DNA of 64,000 bases from Marimicrobium sp913061115 (GTDB lineage: Bacteria; Pseudomonadota; Gammaproteobacteria; Pseudomonadales; Halieaceae). The notes below the pieces were generated by a model. The model saw nothing but the letters and a program-made list of their open reading frames with translations. It made no database searches and was not told the origin of the DNA. The stretch's first letter is position 1, and the number at the start of each line of letters is the position of its first letter. The position numbers and the translations under genes are program-made. Positions 51,783-59,753 of the stretch are shown here, one piece after another. The stretch spans positions 1,302,001-1,366,000 of the forward strand of contig NZ_CP159826.1 in assembly GCF_047729875.1 (NCBI RefSeq), in the 5' to 3' direction.

Positions 51783-52958
51783 TCAGTCCATCTTCCCTAA
51801 AATCGCTCCACCGGTCGGGATTCCGACACCGGACGTGACTAGCGCATGATTGACGGTTTTTGCTGGCTGGTTTGCTGAGGTGCCACGCACCAACCGGGTA
51901 GCTTCAACGATGCCATTAACGCCGTGAATATAGGCCTCACTGAGCTGCCCTCCATGGGTGTTAGTAGGGAGTCTGCCGTCCGTTCTCAATGCGCCGTCTT
52001 TCACAAAATCGCCGGACTCGCCATAGCCGCAGAAACCCCATGCCTCAAGTTGCCATAGCACAATGGGAGAGAAGGCATCGTAAATTACGGCAGCATCAAT
52101 ATCGTCGACAGAAAGTCCGCTCATGGCATAAACATTTTTTGCCGCCGTTTCCATTTCGGGAATTCCGGCAAATTCCTCGCGATAAAACGAGGTCATTTGC
52201 TCTTGATTGTCTGCTGCACATTGCGCGACCCCGCGCACACTGACGCCCGGCTGTTTCAGATCACGGGCACGTTCAGGAGTGGTCACGATCACTGCTGAGC
52301 CGCCGTCACTTTCCTGGCAGCAGTCGAACAATTGCAGTGGGTCGGCAATCATTCGTGCTGCGTCATATTCGGCGCGATCAAAATTTCTACCATAAAAGAA
52401 AGCAGCTGGATTATTAGCGCCATAAACACGAGTTGAGTGCGCCACCTCAAACAGAGCGTCTTTGGTAACGCCAGTGTTGTGCATCCATCGCTGAGTGAAC
52501 ATTGCGACCCAACTGGCGGGAGTCAGCAAGCCATAGGGCATATACCAGCCCCAATGGATGGCATCAGCTGTGGTAATGTCGCCGGCAACGCCACCAGAGA
52601 AGCGGTGCCCGCTGCGACCATTCAATGCGCGATATACCACAACCGTTTCTGCCATCCCGGTCGCCACGGCCATGGTTGCCTGATGCAGGCAGCTGGTGGC
52701 AGCACCGCCGCCATAATGCGAGCGGCCATAGAAAGTCAATTCACCCACGCCTAGCGCTCGGGCGACTTCGATTTCGTCATTTGTATCCATGGTGAAGGTC
52801 GCCATACCGTCGATATCACTGGGCTTTAGCCCCGCGTCATCGATAGCAGCTTTGACCGCCTGTACCGCCAGCGACAGCTCTGAAACACCCGAATCTTTGC
52901 TGAATTTGGTATTACCGATACCGACGATTACTGCTTTGTCTTTTACGTTAGCGATCAC
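51783..52958 (-). CDS. ltp2: Ltp2-like thiolase-fold aldolase (steroid side-chain retro-aldolase)
   Basis: The 391-residue protein belongs to the lipid-transfer-protein/SCP-x thiolase group: KAVIVGIGNTKFSKDSG at the start, HYGGGAATSCLHQATMAV, VYDAFSPIVLWQLE (read AAVIYDAFSPIV) and THGGQLSEAYIHG. In M. tuberculosis and Thermomonospora, Ltp2 forms a complex with the DUF35 domain of ChsH2 and splits the C17 3-carbon side chain of steroids by retro-aldol cleavage, yielding propionyl-CoA. Here it lies directly behind ChsH1-like and ChsH2-like genes (3-base gap to the ChsH1-like gene), the same composition as the mycobacterial igr operon. Identification rests on context and family motifs. Confidence 0.85.
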   Translation of the reverse strand: MIANVKDKAVIVGIGNTKFSKDSGVSELSLAVQAVKAAIDDAGLKPSDIDGMATFTMDTNDEIEVARALGVGELTFYGRSHYGGGAATSCLHQATMAVATGMAETVVVYRALNGRSGHRFSGGVAGDITTADAIHWGWYMPYGLLTPASWVAMFTQRWMHNTGVTKDALFEVAHSTRVYGANNPAAFFYGRNFDRAEYDAARMIADPLQLFDCCQESDGGSAVIVTTPERARDLKQPGVSVRGVAQCAADNQEQMTSFYREEFAGIPEMETAAKNVYAMSGLSVDDIDAAVIYDAFSPIVLWQLEAWGFCGYGESGDFVKDGALRTDGRLPTNTHGGQLSEAYIHGVNGIVEATRLVRGTSANQPAKTVNHALVTSGVGIPTGGAILGKMD

Positions 52959-52961
52959 GGT

Positions 52962-53393
52962 TCAGGACTCCTTGGGCAATGTCAGTTGAACGGTGCCCTG
53001 CATGTGCATGCCCCATATATTATTTTCTCCGGTCACGGCGAGGTCTACCAGTCCACTATCTTTGTCCAGTGCTGTAACTTCGCCGCTAACAGTCATTAGC
53101 ATGCCCGGTATGTTAGGGGCACCCAAACGCAGGTCCACCGATTTGACCACAGCTTCCGGACCGCTCCAATCGGTAGCGAAGCGAGTCATCAGGCCTTGAC
53201 TGGTGAGTATGTTCATAAATACATCAGGCAGCCCCACGGCTTGTGCGGCGGCCTTGCTATGATGTACCGGCTCGAAATCACGCGTGGCCAGAGCGCCACA
53301 GACCACTAGGCCCGTCGTGATGTCGATGTCCGCAGCGGGTAGTTTGTCGCCAACGGATACGTCGGCACGGGTGAGTGTTTTGAATTCGCTCAT
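52962..53393 (-). CDS. chsH1: ChsH1-like MaoC hydratase subunit
   Basis: A 143-residue single hot-dog domain. The Asp-x4-His catalytic pair is present (ATRDFEPVHHSKAAA, near residue 41), followed by VFMNILTSQGLMTRFATDW. In the mycobacterial ChsH1-ChsH2 complex ChsH1 contributes the catalytic residues for hydration of the 3-carbon steroid side chain. Its start overlaps the stop codon of the ChsH2-like gene by four bases (ATGA), and the aldolase follows after three bases, showing tight coupling. Confidence 0.85.
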   Translation of the reverse strand: MSEFKTLTRADVSVGDKLPAADIDITTGLVVCGALATRDFEPVHHSKAAAQAVGLPDVFMNILTSQGLMTRFATDWSGPEAVVKSVDLRLGAPNIPGMLMTVSGEVTALDKDSGLVDLAVTGENNIWGMHMQGTVQLTLPKES

Positions 53394-54364
53394 GGTCTTA
53401 TTCCTGGTGACGCCGGATAGAACTGCGGCAACATAGTTTTCTCGTCCACCTGCTCGAGCACGCCTTTCACTTTCATGCCGATATGTACCTCTGATGGATC
53501 ACAGCCGATGACGTTTGAAACCAAGTTAGTGCCCTCTGCTAATTTGATAACGGCACAAACCAACGGATACTGGTAGCCTGGGATCTTGGGGTGGTGCAGT
53601 TCTGTATGGCTAAGAATTTCACCGTCCAGCGTGGATTCGATGGAATCCCATTCCATGGATTGACATTCACCGCACATGGGTCGGGGCGGATGGCGCAGGG
53701 TCTGGCAGCTTTTACAGCGCTGTATCAGTACTTTGCCGTCGTCACAGGCTTCCCACCACCACTTGTTGTCGTAGCCGCGAGGTGAGGCTATGCGGGTTGG
53801 CACGTCCAGTTTGTCCTCGCTGGCGGCCGCAGCAGGTTGTTCCTGTGGAATAAATTTCAGCACCTTGAAGCGCTGCGTGCCAATCTTTTCACCGCGCTGG
53901 TCAGTGAACGTCGACAGCGTTTCGAAAAAATATCCGGTGCCGCGCCCGGTCGTTTTACGCTCGGAGATATTGTCGATAATCATCTCAATGGTGACGTTGT
54001 CGCCGGGGCTGACCTCCTTGAAATACTCCTGCTTTACATTCGTGCCCAGCACGCCGGTGTAGCCGTGCTTGTCGAAGACGCTAACGAGATTCGACATTGC
54101 ATTAGGTGCGCGACCTTTGGTGACTTGAAAGCCCTCCTGGCCCCAGACATACATCATAGCGGGAGGTGAGATAGTGCTTCCGCGAATGCTTTTAGCAGCC
54201 CAGTCTTTGTCGAGATAGGCCGGATTGTTATCGCCCATGACTTCCGCCCACTGGCGAATCATGGCCTCGTTTATATCATCCGCTGCGGGTGTCAGTGGAT
54301 AGACTTCCTGGCCTACGAAGGCGTAAATCTCTGACTCAATGGCTTTTTGCTCATCCGTTGTCAT
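53390..54364 (-). CDS. chsH2: ChsH2-like MaoC-DUF35 fusion protein
   Basis: This 324-residue protein has two parts. An N-terminal hot-dog domain (about 1-175) has AEVMGDNNPAYLDKD, where the His of the usual Asp-x4-His is Tyr, so this half is probably non-catalytic. A C-terminal DUF35 module carries a zinc ribbon of four Cys in CKSCQTLRHPPRPMCGEC, then an OB-fold (GEILSHTELHHPKIPGYQYP). The same fusion is seen in ChsH2, whose N-terminal half pairs with ChsH1 and whose DUF35 half binds Ltp2, channelling the hydrated product. All three partners are adjacent here. Confidence 0.88.
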   Translation of the reverse strand: MTTDEQKAIESEIYAFVGQEVYPLTPAADDINEAMIRQWAEVMGDNNPAYLDKDWAAKSIRGSTISPPAMMYVWGQEGFQVTKGRAPNAMSNLVSVFDKHGYTGVLGTNVKQEYFKEVSPGDNVTIEMIIDNISERKTTGRGTGYFFETLSTFTDQRGEKIGTQRFKVLKFIPQEQPAAAASEDKLDVPTRIASPRGYDNKWWWEACDDGKVLIQRCKSCQTLRHPPRPMCGECQSMEWDSIESTLDGEILSHTELHHPKIPGYQYPLVCAVIKLAEGTNLVSNVIGCDPSEVHIGMKVKGVLEQVDEKTMLPQFYPASPGIRP

Positions 54365-54398
54365 CTGGCACAGTTCCTATTGCAGTTATCGGTTGTTT

Positions 54399-55571
54399 CT
54401 AGCGGTGCGATGGCATGCCAAGTCCATGAGTGGCGACCAGTCCACGCAATACTTCTACTACGCCACCGCCGAAGGTACTAATAGTAGCGCGGCGGTACTC
54501 ATGCTCTAGATCACCATGCAGCACGGCGCCCTCACTGCCAGCGGCTATCAGAGCATGGGGGCCCACGACGTCCATCAGTATGCGGCAAATTTCCAGCATG
54601 ATTTCAGTTGAGTAGACTTTAATTGCAGAGGGGAAGACCGGGTCCATCTTTTGCTGGTCGAGCTGCCAAGACATGCGTGCGTTCATAACACGCATAGCCT
54701 CAAGGTGTGCATAGACTTCTGCAAGATTACGCTGGGTAAGAGGATCATCGATGACGCGCTGCCCATCGGCATTCTTGGTATTACGCGCCCACTCCAGAGC
54801 CGCCCGAAAAATTTTCCAGCCCTGTATGCCCCATGCGGCGAGACCGACGCGTTCGTGATTGAGCTGCTCAGTTATCAAACGCCAGCCACCATTTTCTTCG
54901 CCGATAATCATATCAGCGGGTACTTTTACATCGGTATAATACGTTACGTTGGTGCGCACACCACCCATGGTGTGGATAGGGCCGAAAGAAAACCCGGGGT
55001 CTTTGGTGTCCATCACCAATATAGAAATGCCCTTATGCTTTGGAACGTCTGGATTGGTGCGGGCCGCCAACCACACGTAGTCTGCACCTTCAGCGCCACT
55101 GGTATAGACTTTATTGCCGTTCACTAGATAGTGGTCACCCTGCCTGACGGCAGAGGTCGTTAGAGCTGCAAGATCAGTGCCGGCACCGGGTTCGGTATAG
55201 CCAATGGCAAAGTGAAGCTCGCCGCCTGCTATGCCGGGAAGGAAGCGTTTCTTTTGTTCGTCAGTACCTTTGCTGATGATGGATGGGCCGACAGTGTTGA
55301 GTGTTACGAAGGGCGTAGGCGCGCCTGCTAGTAGGGCCTCCTCATAGCGAATAAGTTGTTCACTGTCGGTAAGGCCGCGACCACCGTATTGCTCCGGCCA
55401 GCCGACCGCCAGCATACCATCGAGGCCTTGCTGCCGGATGAGAGCCTTATAAAGATCACCACTTTCCGCGCTGCGCAATTCCTCGCGGTGTTCGGGCTTA
55501 ATCAGATTGGAGAAATAGGCGCGAAATTCTTTGCGCAACTCTTTTTGATGGTCTGTGTAGTCAACGAACAT
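54399..55571 (-). CDS. Acyl-CoA dehydrogenase, ChsE-type subunit A
   Basis: The start is the ATG at 55571 (MFVDYTDHQKELRKEF) with AGGAG before it. 390 residues. The FAD/acyl-CoA pattern is regular: FAIGYTEPGAGTDLAALTT, GDHYLVNGNKVYTSGAEGADY, and a C-terminal FGGGVVEVLRGLVATHG. The position of the MCAD-type catalytic Glu reads Gly, as in enzymes with the base elsewhere. It is first gene of the operon with ChsH2-, ChsH1- and Ltp2-like genes (34-base gap), matching the mycobacterial igr locus, where FadE28 and FadE29 (ChsE1-ChsE2) form an alpha2-beta2 enzyme. The partner half is probably the gene at 56360. Confidence 0.88.
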   Translation of the reverse strand: MFVDYTDHQKELRKEFRAYFSNLIKPEHREELRSAESGDLYKALIRQQGLDGMLAVGWPEQYGGRGLTDSEQLIRYEEALLAGAPTPFVTLNTVGPSIISKGTDEQKKRFLPGIAGGELHFAIGYTEPGAGTDLAALTTSAVRQGDHYLVNGNKVYTSGAEGADYVWLAARTNPDVPKHKGISILVMDTKDPGFSFGPIHTMGGVRTNVTYYTDVKVPADMIIGEENGGWRLITEQLNHERVGLAAWGIQGWKIFRAALEWARNTKNADGQRVIDDPLTQRNLAEVYAHLEAMRVMNARMSWQLDQQKMDPVFPSAIKVYSTEIMLEICRILMDVVGPHALIAAGSEGAVLHGDLEHEYRRATISTFGGGVVEVLRGLVATHGLGMPSHR

Positions 55572-55599
55572 GTGCAGGCTCCTTTCAATTAATGACACA

Positions 55600-55628
55600 T
55601 ATAATATTGATTTTGAATTCAAATTCAA
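55600..55628. promoter_or_regulatory. Divergent promoter with candidate TetR operator
   Basis: In the 72-base gap between the divergent acyl-CoA dehydrogenase and tetR genes a perfect TATAAT (55600-55605) is followed by the perfect palindrome TTTGAATTCAAA (55612-55623), which runs into ATTCAAATTCAA (55617-55628). The latter 12-mer recurs in reverse orientation at 57541-57552 before the OYE gene. A TetR regulator next to its own palindromic operator is the usual arrangement. Confidence 0.5.
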
Positions 55629-55643
55629 CTATTTTATCACCCT

Positions 55644-56348
55644 ATGTCTGAAATTACTGCCAAATCATCCAAGAGTACCGGTGCGCTCAGCGCGCGGGGA
55701 GAGCGCGCCCGTGCAGGTTTGAAGGAAGCCGCGCTGGCTGTACTTGAGCGTGAGGGCTACCACAAGATGCGTATAGCCGATGTTACCGGCGAGGCAGGGG
55801 TCGCCCAAGGCTTGTTTTATCACTATTTCAAGGATCTGAAGTCCCTTACATTGGAGGTTCTCACGGATTTCTCCATGGCCAGCAATGACCCAGCGCAAGT
55901 AGAGAAGTATGTATCCAAAGGTGACTGGTACGCGCGGATTTACGCGCACAACCTCGTTGTGGTGCGTACGTATGCAAAACGTCCGGGGGTTATGCGGTCT
56001 CTATTGCAATTAGCGGACGAGGATGAAGTATTCTCCAGCATGTTGCGCGCGAACTACCGTAACCAGTTAATGTGGCTGGTGGATCTCATGCCGAAACTGT
56101 TTCCCGACGTGCATTTCAGAAAAAACCAGTCGCTAATGGTGGTGTACTCCCTAGCCGGCATTGGCGAGGGGTTGATACGCGAATACTTTATTAACGAGAG
56201 TAAGACGCTGCGTGCTGCGGATTTGTCCGTAGAGCAGTTCGCAGAGCTACTGTCCACTATGTTTTATCGAGCACTATTTCTTCAGCAACCTGAGGAAAAG
56301 AAGCTCAAATATACCCGCAACCTGACTGCCATGGTCAGGACCTACTGA
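55644..56348 (+). CDS. TetR/AcrR family regulator of the side-chain genes
   Basis: The 234-residue protein has a TetR N-terminal helix-turn-helix: KEAALAVLEREGYHKMRIADVTGEAGVAQGLFYHYFKDLKSL (abridged here: GYHKMRIADVTGEAGV, then GLFYHYFKDL). The C-terminal domain is mainly helical and probably binds an acyl-CoA or CoA intermediate, as in KstR2. It is encoded divergently from the igr-like operon and upstream of the second acyl-CoA dehydrogenase (11-base gap), so it probably represses both units until an intermediate accumulates. This is inferred from position and the palindromes in the gap. Confidence 0.88.
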   Translation: MSEITAKSSKSTGALSARGERARAGLKEAALAVLEREGYHKMRIADVTGEAGVAQGLFYHYFKDLKSLTLEVLTDFSMASNDPAQVEKYVSKGDWYARIYAHNLVVVRTYAKRPGVMRSLLQLADEDEVFSSMLRANYRNQLMWLVDLMPKLFPDVHFRKNQSLMVVYSLAGIGEGLIREYFINESKTLRAADLSVEQFAELLSTMFYRALFLQQPEEKKLKYTRNLTAMVRTY

Positions 56349-56359
56349 GGCATGCAATT

Positions 56360-57520
56360 ATGAACTTCACTTTTAGTGACGACCAGAATTCAATTCGCGA
56401 ACTGGCTTGCCAGATTTTTTCCGATCGCGCCAGCGACGAATTTCTGCTGGGTTTCTCGCGCACAGACGAGACGTATGACGAGACGTTATGGCAAACGCTG
56501 GCAGATCAGGGTTTATTAGGGGTGGCCATCCCCGAATCTGCCGGCGGCACGGGTCTGGGTCTCACTGAACTTTGTATGGTGCTGGAAGAACAGGGGAGAC
56601 GCGTTGCGCCGGTACCGCTTTACGCTTCGTTGGTCTTGGGTGGTCTACCTATTGCCGAATTCGGTTCGACGAAACAGCAGCAACGTTATCTTCCGTCGCT
56701 CGCTTCCGGCAAAGCAAAATTTAGTGCAGCTATCGCCGAGCTGGGCATGAATGTCGCAATCGCGACTAAAGTCTCAGCCACGCAGGGTGCCCAGGGCTGG
56801 ATACTCGACGGCAAAAAAGCGGTCGTACCGGATGGTGCGGTGGCGGATTTTATTCTTGTACCGGCTGAGGATGCTAAAGGACAGCAAACCGTATTTGTCG
56901 TTGATATCAGTGCACCGGGTGTGACCGTTCAGAGTGTCGAGATTGGCCTGTCCGGTGAAAGAGCAGCCCATTTGATATTGGAAAATGTCACCGTCGCTGA
57001 CGATACCGTACTGGGCGTGCCTGGACAGGGTGCAGACATTATTGAGTGGCTGGAGCAGCGTGCCAATGTCTGTCACTGCGCATTGCAGGTTGGTGTTACC
57101 GAAGAGGCCATGAAGCGTACGGCGGATTTCCTAGGTGAGCGCAAACAATTCGGGGTTGCTCTGGGCACGTTTCAGGCATTGGCCATGCGTATGGCGGATA
57201 GCTACATCGACGTGGAAGCGATTCGTTCTACCTACTGGCTGGCGCTGTGGCGTCTCAGCGAGGGACTGGATGCACGCGCTGAAGTGCGAGCCGCAAAATG
57301 GTGGGCCTGTGATGCTGCGCATCGGATAGTGTGCTCGGCACAACATTTGCACGGCGGTATCGGCGCTGATGTCGAATATCCCATTCACCGTTTTTACCTG
57401 ATGGCAAAGCAGATCAGCTTCTCTCTGGGTAATGCCAGTCAGCAGTTGGAAAAGTTGGGCCGTTTGCTGGCGGAGGATGACAGCCTTGGTTTTCGTGCAA
57501 TGGAAGTAGAAGAGGCTTGA
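56360..57520 (+). CDS. Acyl-CoA dehydrogenase, ChsE-type subunit B
   Basis: This 386-residue protein has an acyl-CoA dehydrogenase fold with weaker motifs: EEQGRRVAPVPLYASLVLGG, FSAAIAELGMNVAIATKVS where the usual T-E-P-x-A-G-S is missing, and GERKQFGVALGTFQAL. The end is GGIGADVEYPIHRFYLMAKQ, without the FGGTNEIQR-like tail (it reads FSLGNASQQLE). Loss of part of the FAD-binding motifs fits a half-subunit of an alpha2-beta2 enzyme of the FadE28/FadE29 kind, whose other half is the gene at 54399. It is cotranscribed with tetR (11-base gap). Confidence 0.85.
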   Translation: MNFTFSDDQNSIRELACQIFSDRASDEFLLGFSRTDETYDETLWQTLADQGLLGVAIPESAGGTGLGLTELCMVLEEQGRRVAPVPLYASLVLGGLPIAEFGSTKQQQRYLPSLASGKAKFSAAIAELGMNVAIATKVSATQGAQGWILDGKKAVVPDGAVADFILVPAEDAKGQQTVFVVDISAPGVTVQSVEIGLSGERAAHLILENVTVADDTVLGVPGQGADIIEWLEQRANVCHCALQVGVTEEAMKRTADFLGERKQFGVALGTFQALAMRMADSYIDVEAIRSTYWLALWRLSEGLDARAEVRAAKWWACDAAHRIVCSAQHLHGGIGADVEYPIHRFYLMAKQISFSLGNASQQLEKLGRLLAEDDSLGFRAMEVEEA

Positions 57521-57540
57521 TAAAATTCACGACTGACTCC

Positions 57541-57552
57541 TTGAATTTGAAT
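57541..57552 (-). promoter_or_regulatory. Second copy of the ATTCAAATTCAA motif
   Basis: The reverse complement of 57541-57552 is identical to 55617-55628. It lies 24 bases before the ATG of the OYE gene. An exact 12-base match in two intergenic positions beside genes of one apparent pathway suggests a common regulator. Confidence 0.45.
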
Positions 57553-57575
57553 CACGAGCGAGTCAAAGGACCACT

Positions 57576-58637
57576 ATGGATTTGTTTACACCATTAAATC
57601 TTGGTGCGTTGGAATTGCGCAACCGCGTTGTGATGGCGCCCATGACGCGCAGTCGCGCGGGTAAGGATGGCTTGCCCACCGACATTATGGTGGATTATTA
57701 CAGCCAGCGTGCTACCGCTGGACTGATCATTTCTGAAGGTATTGCTCCTAGTGCGGACGGGCGTGGGTACTGTCGTACCCCTGGAATTTATAGTGAGGAG
57801 CAGGTTAGAGCTTGGGCCCGTATCACCGATGCGGTGCATGAAAAGGGCGGTTGTATGGTGGCACAGCTCATGCATGTGGGCAGGGTAGCCAACGTGCTGA
57901 ATAAAGGGGCAGGTAGTGAAACAGTCGCACCCTCGGCGATTCGTGCTCGCGGGAAAATGTACACTGATTTGCAGGGTATGCAGCCTTTTGATGAGCCCCG
58001 TGCCTTGGCGCTGAGCGAGATTGTACAGGTGATAGCGGATTATCAGAGGGCGACGGAAAATGCATTTTCCGCTGGTTTTGATGGCGTCGAATTACACTGC
58101 ACCAGCGGCTACCTGCCGGCTCAGTTTCTTTGTAGTGGTACCAACAAACGTACCGATGATTACGGTGGTAGTGCTGCCAACAGAGCACGTTTCGTACTCG
58201 AAGTGCTGGAGGCTATGGCCAGCGTTGACGGCGCACAGCGTGTGGGTATGCGCATCTGTCCAGACAATCCTTTTAACGACATTGAGGATGACGACCCGCA
58301 ACACACATTCGACTACCTGCTACAGGAAGCTAAGTCTCTGAATCTGGCGTACCTGCATGTCATACGCTTTCCGAAAGGGCGCGTGGACAATATTGCACTC
58401 GGCCAGTGTTATTTTGGTGATCGATTGATTGGTAATGAGAGCTATAGCTTTGAAGAAGCCGGAGCCGCAGTTGCGGCCGGAGAGCTCGCCGCGGTATCGT
58501 TTGGCCGGCATTTTATTGCAAACCCAGATTTGGTCGAGCGATGGCAGTCCGGTGAGCAGCTAACAGCCTTCGATCTGCATACGCTTTATACGCCTGGTGC
58601 AGAGGGCTATAGCAGCTACCCTCGAGCAGGCGTCTGA
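57576..58637 (+). CDS. Old Yellow Enzyme-family alkene reductase with altered active site
   Basis: The 353-residue protein is an OYE-type FMN barrel: VVMAPMTRSRA near residue 18, VAQLMHVGRVA at 95 and GYLPAQFLCSGTNKRTDDYGGS. The substrate-binding pair, His-x2-Asn or His-x2-His in known members, reads His174-Cys-Thr-Ser177, while Tyr179 is retained. OYEs reduce activated C=C bonds with NAD(P)H; loss of the second hydrogen-bond donor may change the substrate or chemistry. It heads a forward unit with an extended SDR gene 31 bases downstream. Confidence 0.9.
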   Translation: MDLFTPLNLGALELRNRVVMAPMTRSRAGKDGLPTDIMVDYYSQRATAGLIISEGIAPSADGRGYCRTPGIYSEEQVRAWARITDAVHEKGGCMVAQLMHVGRVANVLNKGAGSETVAPSAIRARGKMYTDLQGMQPFDEPRALALSEIVQVIADYQRATENAFSAGFDGVELHCTSGYLPAQFLCSGTNKRTDDYGGSAANRARFVLEVLEAMASVDGAQRVGMRICPDNPFNDIEDDDPQHTFDYLLQEAKSLNLAYLHVIRFPKGRVDNIALGQCYFGDRLIGNESYSFEEAGAAVAAGELAAVSFGRHFIANPDLVERWQSGEQLTAFDLHTLYTPGAEGYSSYPRAGV

Positions 58638-58668
58638 CACATCCAAAATTATATTTGAGGAAAATGCC

Positions 58669-59592
58669 ATGCCGGTAACCCCTGTCGATCTAACCAACAA
58701 GAAAATTCTTATCACTGGCCCGACTGGACAAGTGGCTCTGCCGGTGGTCGAGCATTACGCAAAAATTGCTGATGTCTATGCGCTGGCGCGGTTTCGCAAA
58801 CCAGAGGATCGTGCGAAGATAGAAATTCTCGGTGCGAAGGTATTGCAGGCAGACCTGGCCGATGCAAGCAGTCTCGATCTCGTTCCCGAAGACTTTGACT
58901 ATGTGTTAAATTTCGCTGTTGTGAAAAGTGGCGATTTTGAGTATGACCTAGCTGCCAATGCGGAGGGCGTGGGAAACCTCATGGCTCGATGCCGCACAGC
59001 AAAAGCGTTCCTTCACTTTTCATCCACAGCCGTCTATGAATATTGCGGTCAGGAACCGCGTGCCGAAAATGCCCCATTAGGCGATAACCACCGCGTCATG
59101 TTTCCCACCTACAGTATCTCTAAGATCGCGGCTGAGACGGTGTGCCGCTTTGTTGCGCGCCAACAAAAAATACCCACTACCATAGCTCGCTTGAGTGTGC
59201 CTTACGGTGACAACGGCGGTTGGATGTACTTTCATATGTTGATGATGCAGCAGGGGATTGCCATCGACCTACATCCGGATAAGCCCAATTATTACAACCC
59301 ACTGCACAGCGATGATTACATCGAGAAAATACCCTACCTACTCACAGCGGCAAGTACAGACGTTACGACCGTCAATTTCGGGGGTTCACAAAAGGTCAGT
59401 ATCGAGGAGTGGTGTGCCTACATCACTGAGCTAACAGGTTTTGAACCGAATTTTCAAGACAACGCCAAAGCGTTTGGCAGTCTGTGTATAGACCTAGAAA
59501 AAATGCACGGATTGATTGGAGAAACCAAGGTTGACTGGCGGGAGGGAATTCGCCGCCAGCTCGAGAACCTTGCGCCCGATCTGTTGCGCTGA
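58669..59592 (+). CDS. Extended SDR (NAD-dependent epimerase/dehydratase or 3-beta-HSD-like)
   Basis: I choose the ATG at 58669, with GAGGAA upstream; the frame is open to 58597 inside the OYE gene. 307 residues. The cofactor loop is ITGPTGQVA (TGxxGxxA), the second strand gives ALARFRKP, and the active site reads Ser in FSSTAVYEY and Tyr-x3-Lys in PTYSISKIA. Extended SDRs of this type act on nucleotide sugars or on sterols (3-beta-hydroxysteroid dehydrogenase). Its place behind the OYE argues for a ring or side-chain ketone substrate here. Confidence 0.87.
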   Translation: MPVTPVDLTNKKILITGPTGQVALPVVEHYAKIADVYALARFRKPEDRAKIEILGAKVLQADLADASSLDLVPEDFDYVLNFAVVKSGDFEYDLAANAEGVGNLMARCRTAKAFLHFSSTAVYEYCGQEPRAENAPLGDNHRVMFPTYSISKIAAETVCRFVARQQKIPTTIARLSVPYGDNGGWMYFHMLMMQQGIAIDLHPDKPNYYNPLHSDDYIEKIPYLLTAASTDVTTVNFGGSQKVSIEEWCAYITELTGFEPNFQDNAKAFGSLCIDLEKMHGLIGETKVDWREGIRRQLENLAPDLLR

Positions 59593-59753
59593 CCCTTTAT
59601 CGCTGTTGACTGAGGTGTATGTGGCACCTCAACCGCCATTATCACATTGGCCCCGCGTAATAAAACAGCATTATAATCCTTCAATTTCGTTACAGTGCGC
59701 AGTATCCTCTATCGGATGCGGGGTGATCGGTACTAGGACGATAGGGGGGTCTC

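Noticed and set aside
54651..55127. 158-codon forward frame inside the acyl-CoA dehydrogenase gene
   Set aside because: Antisense shadow without a domain or ribosome binding site.
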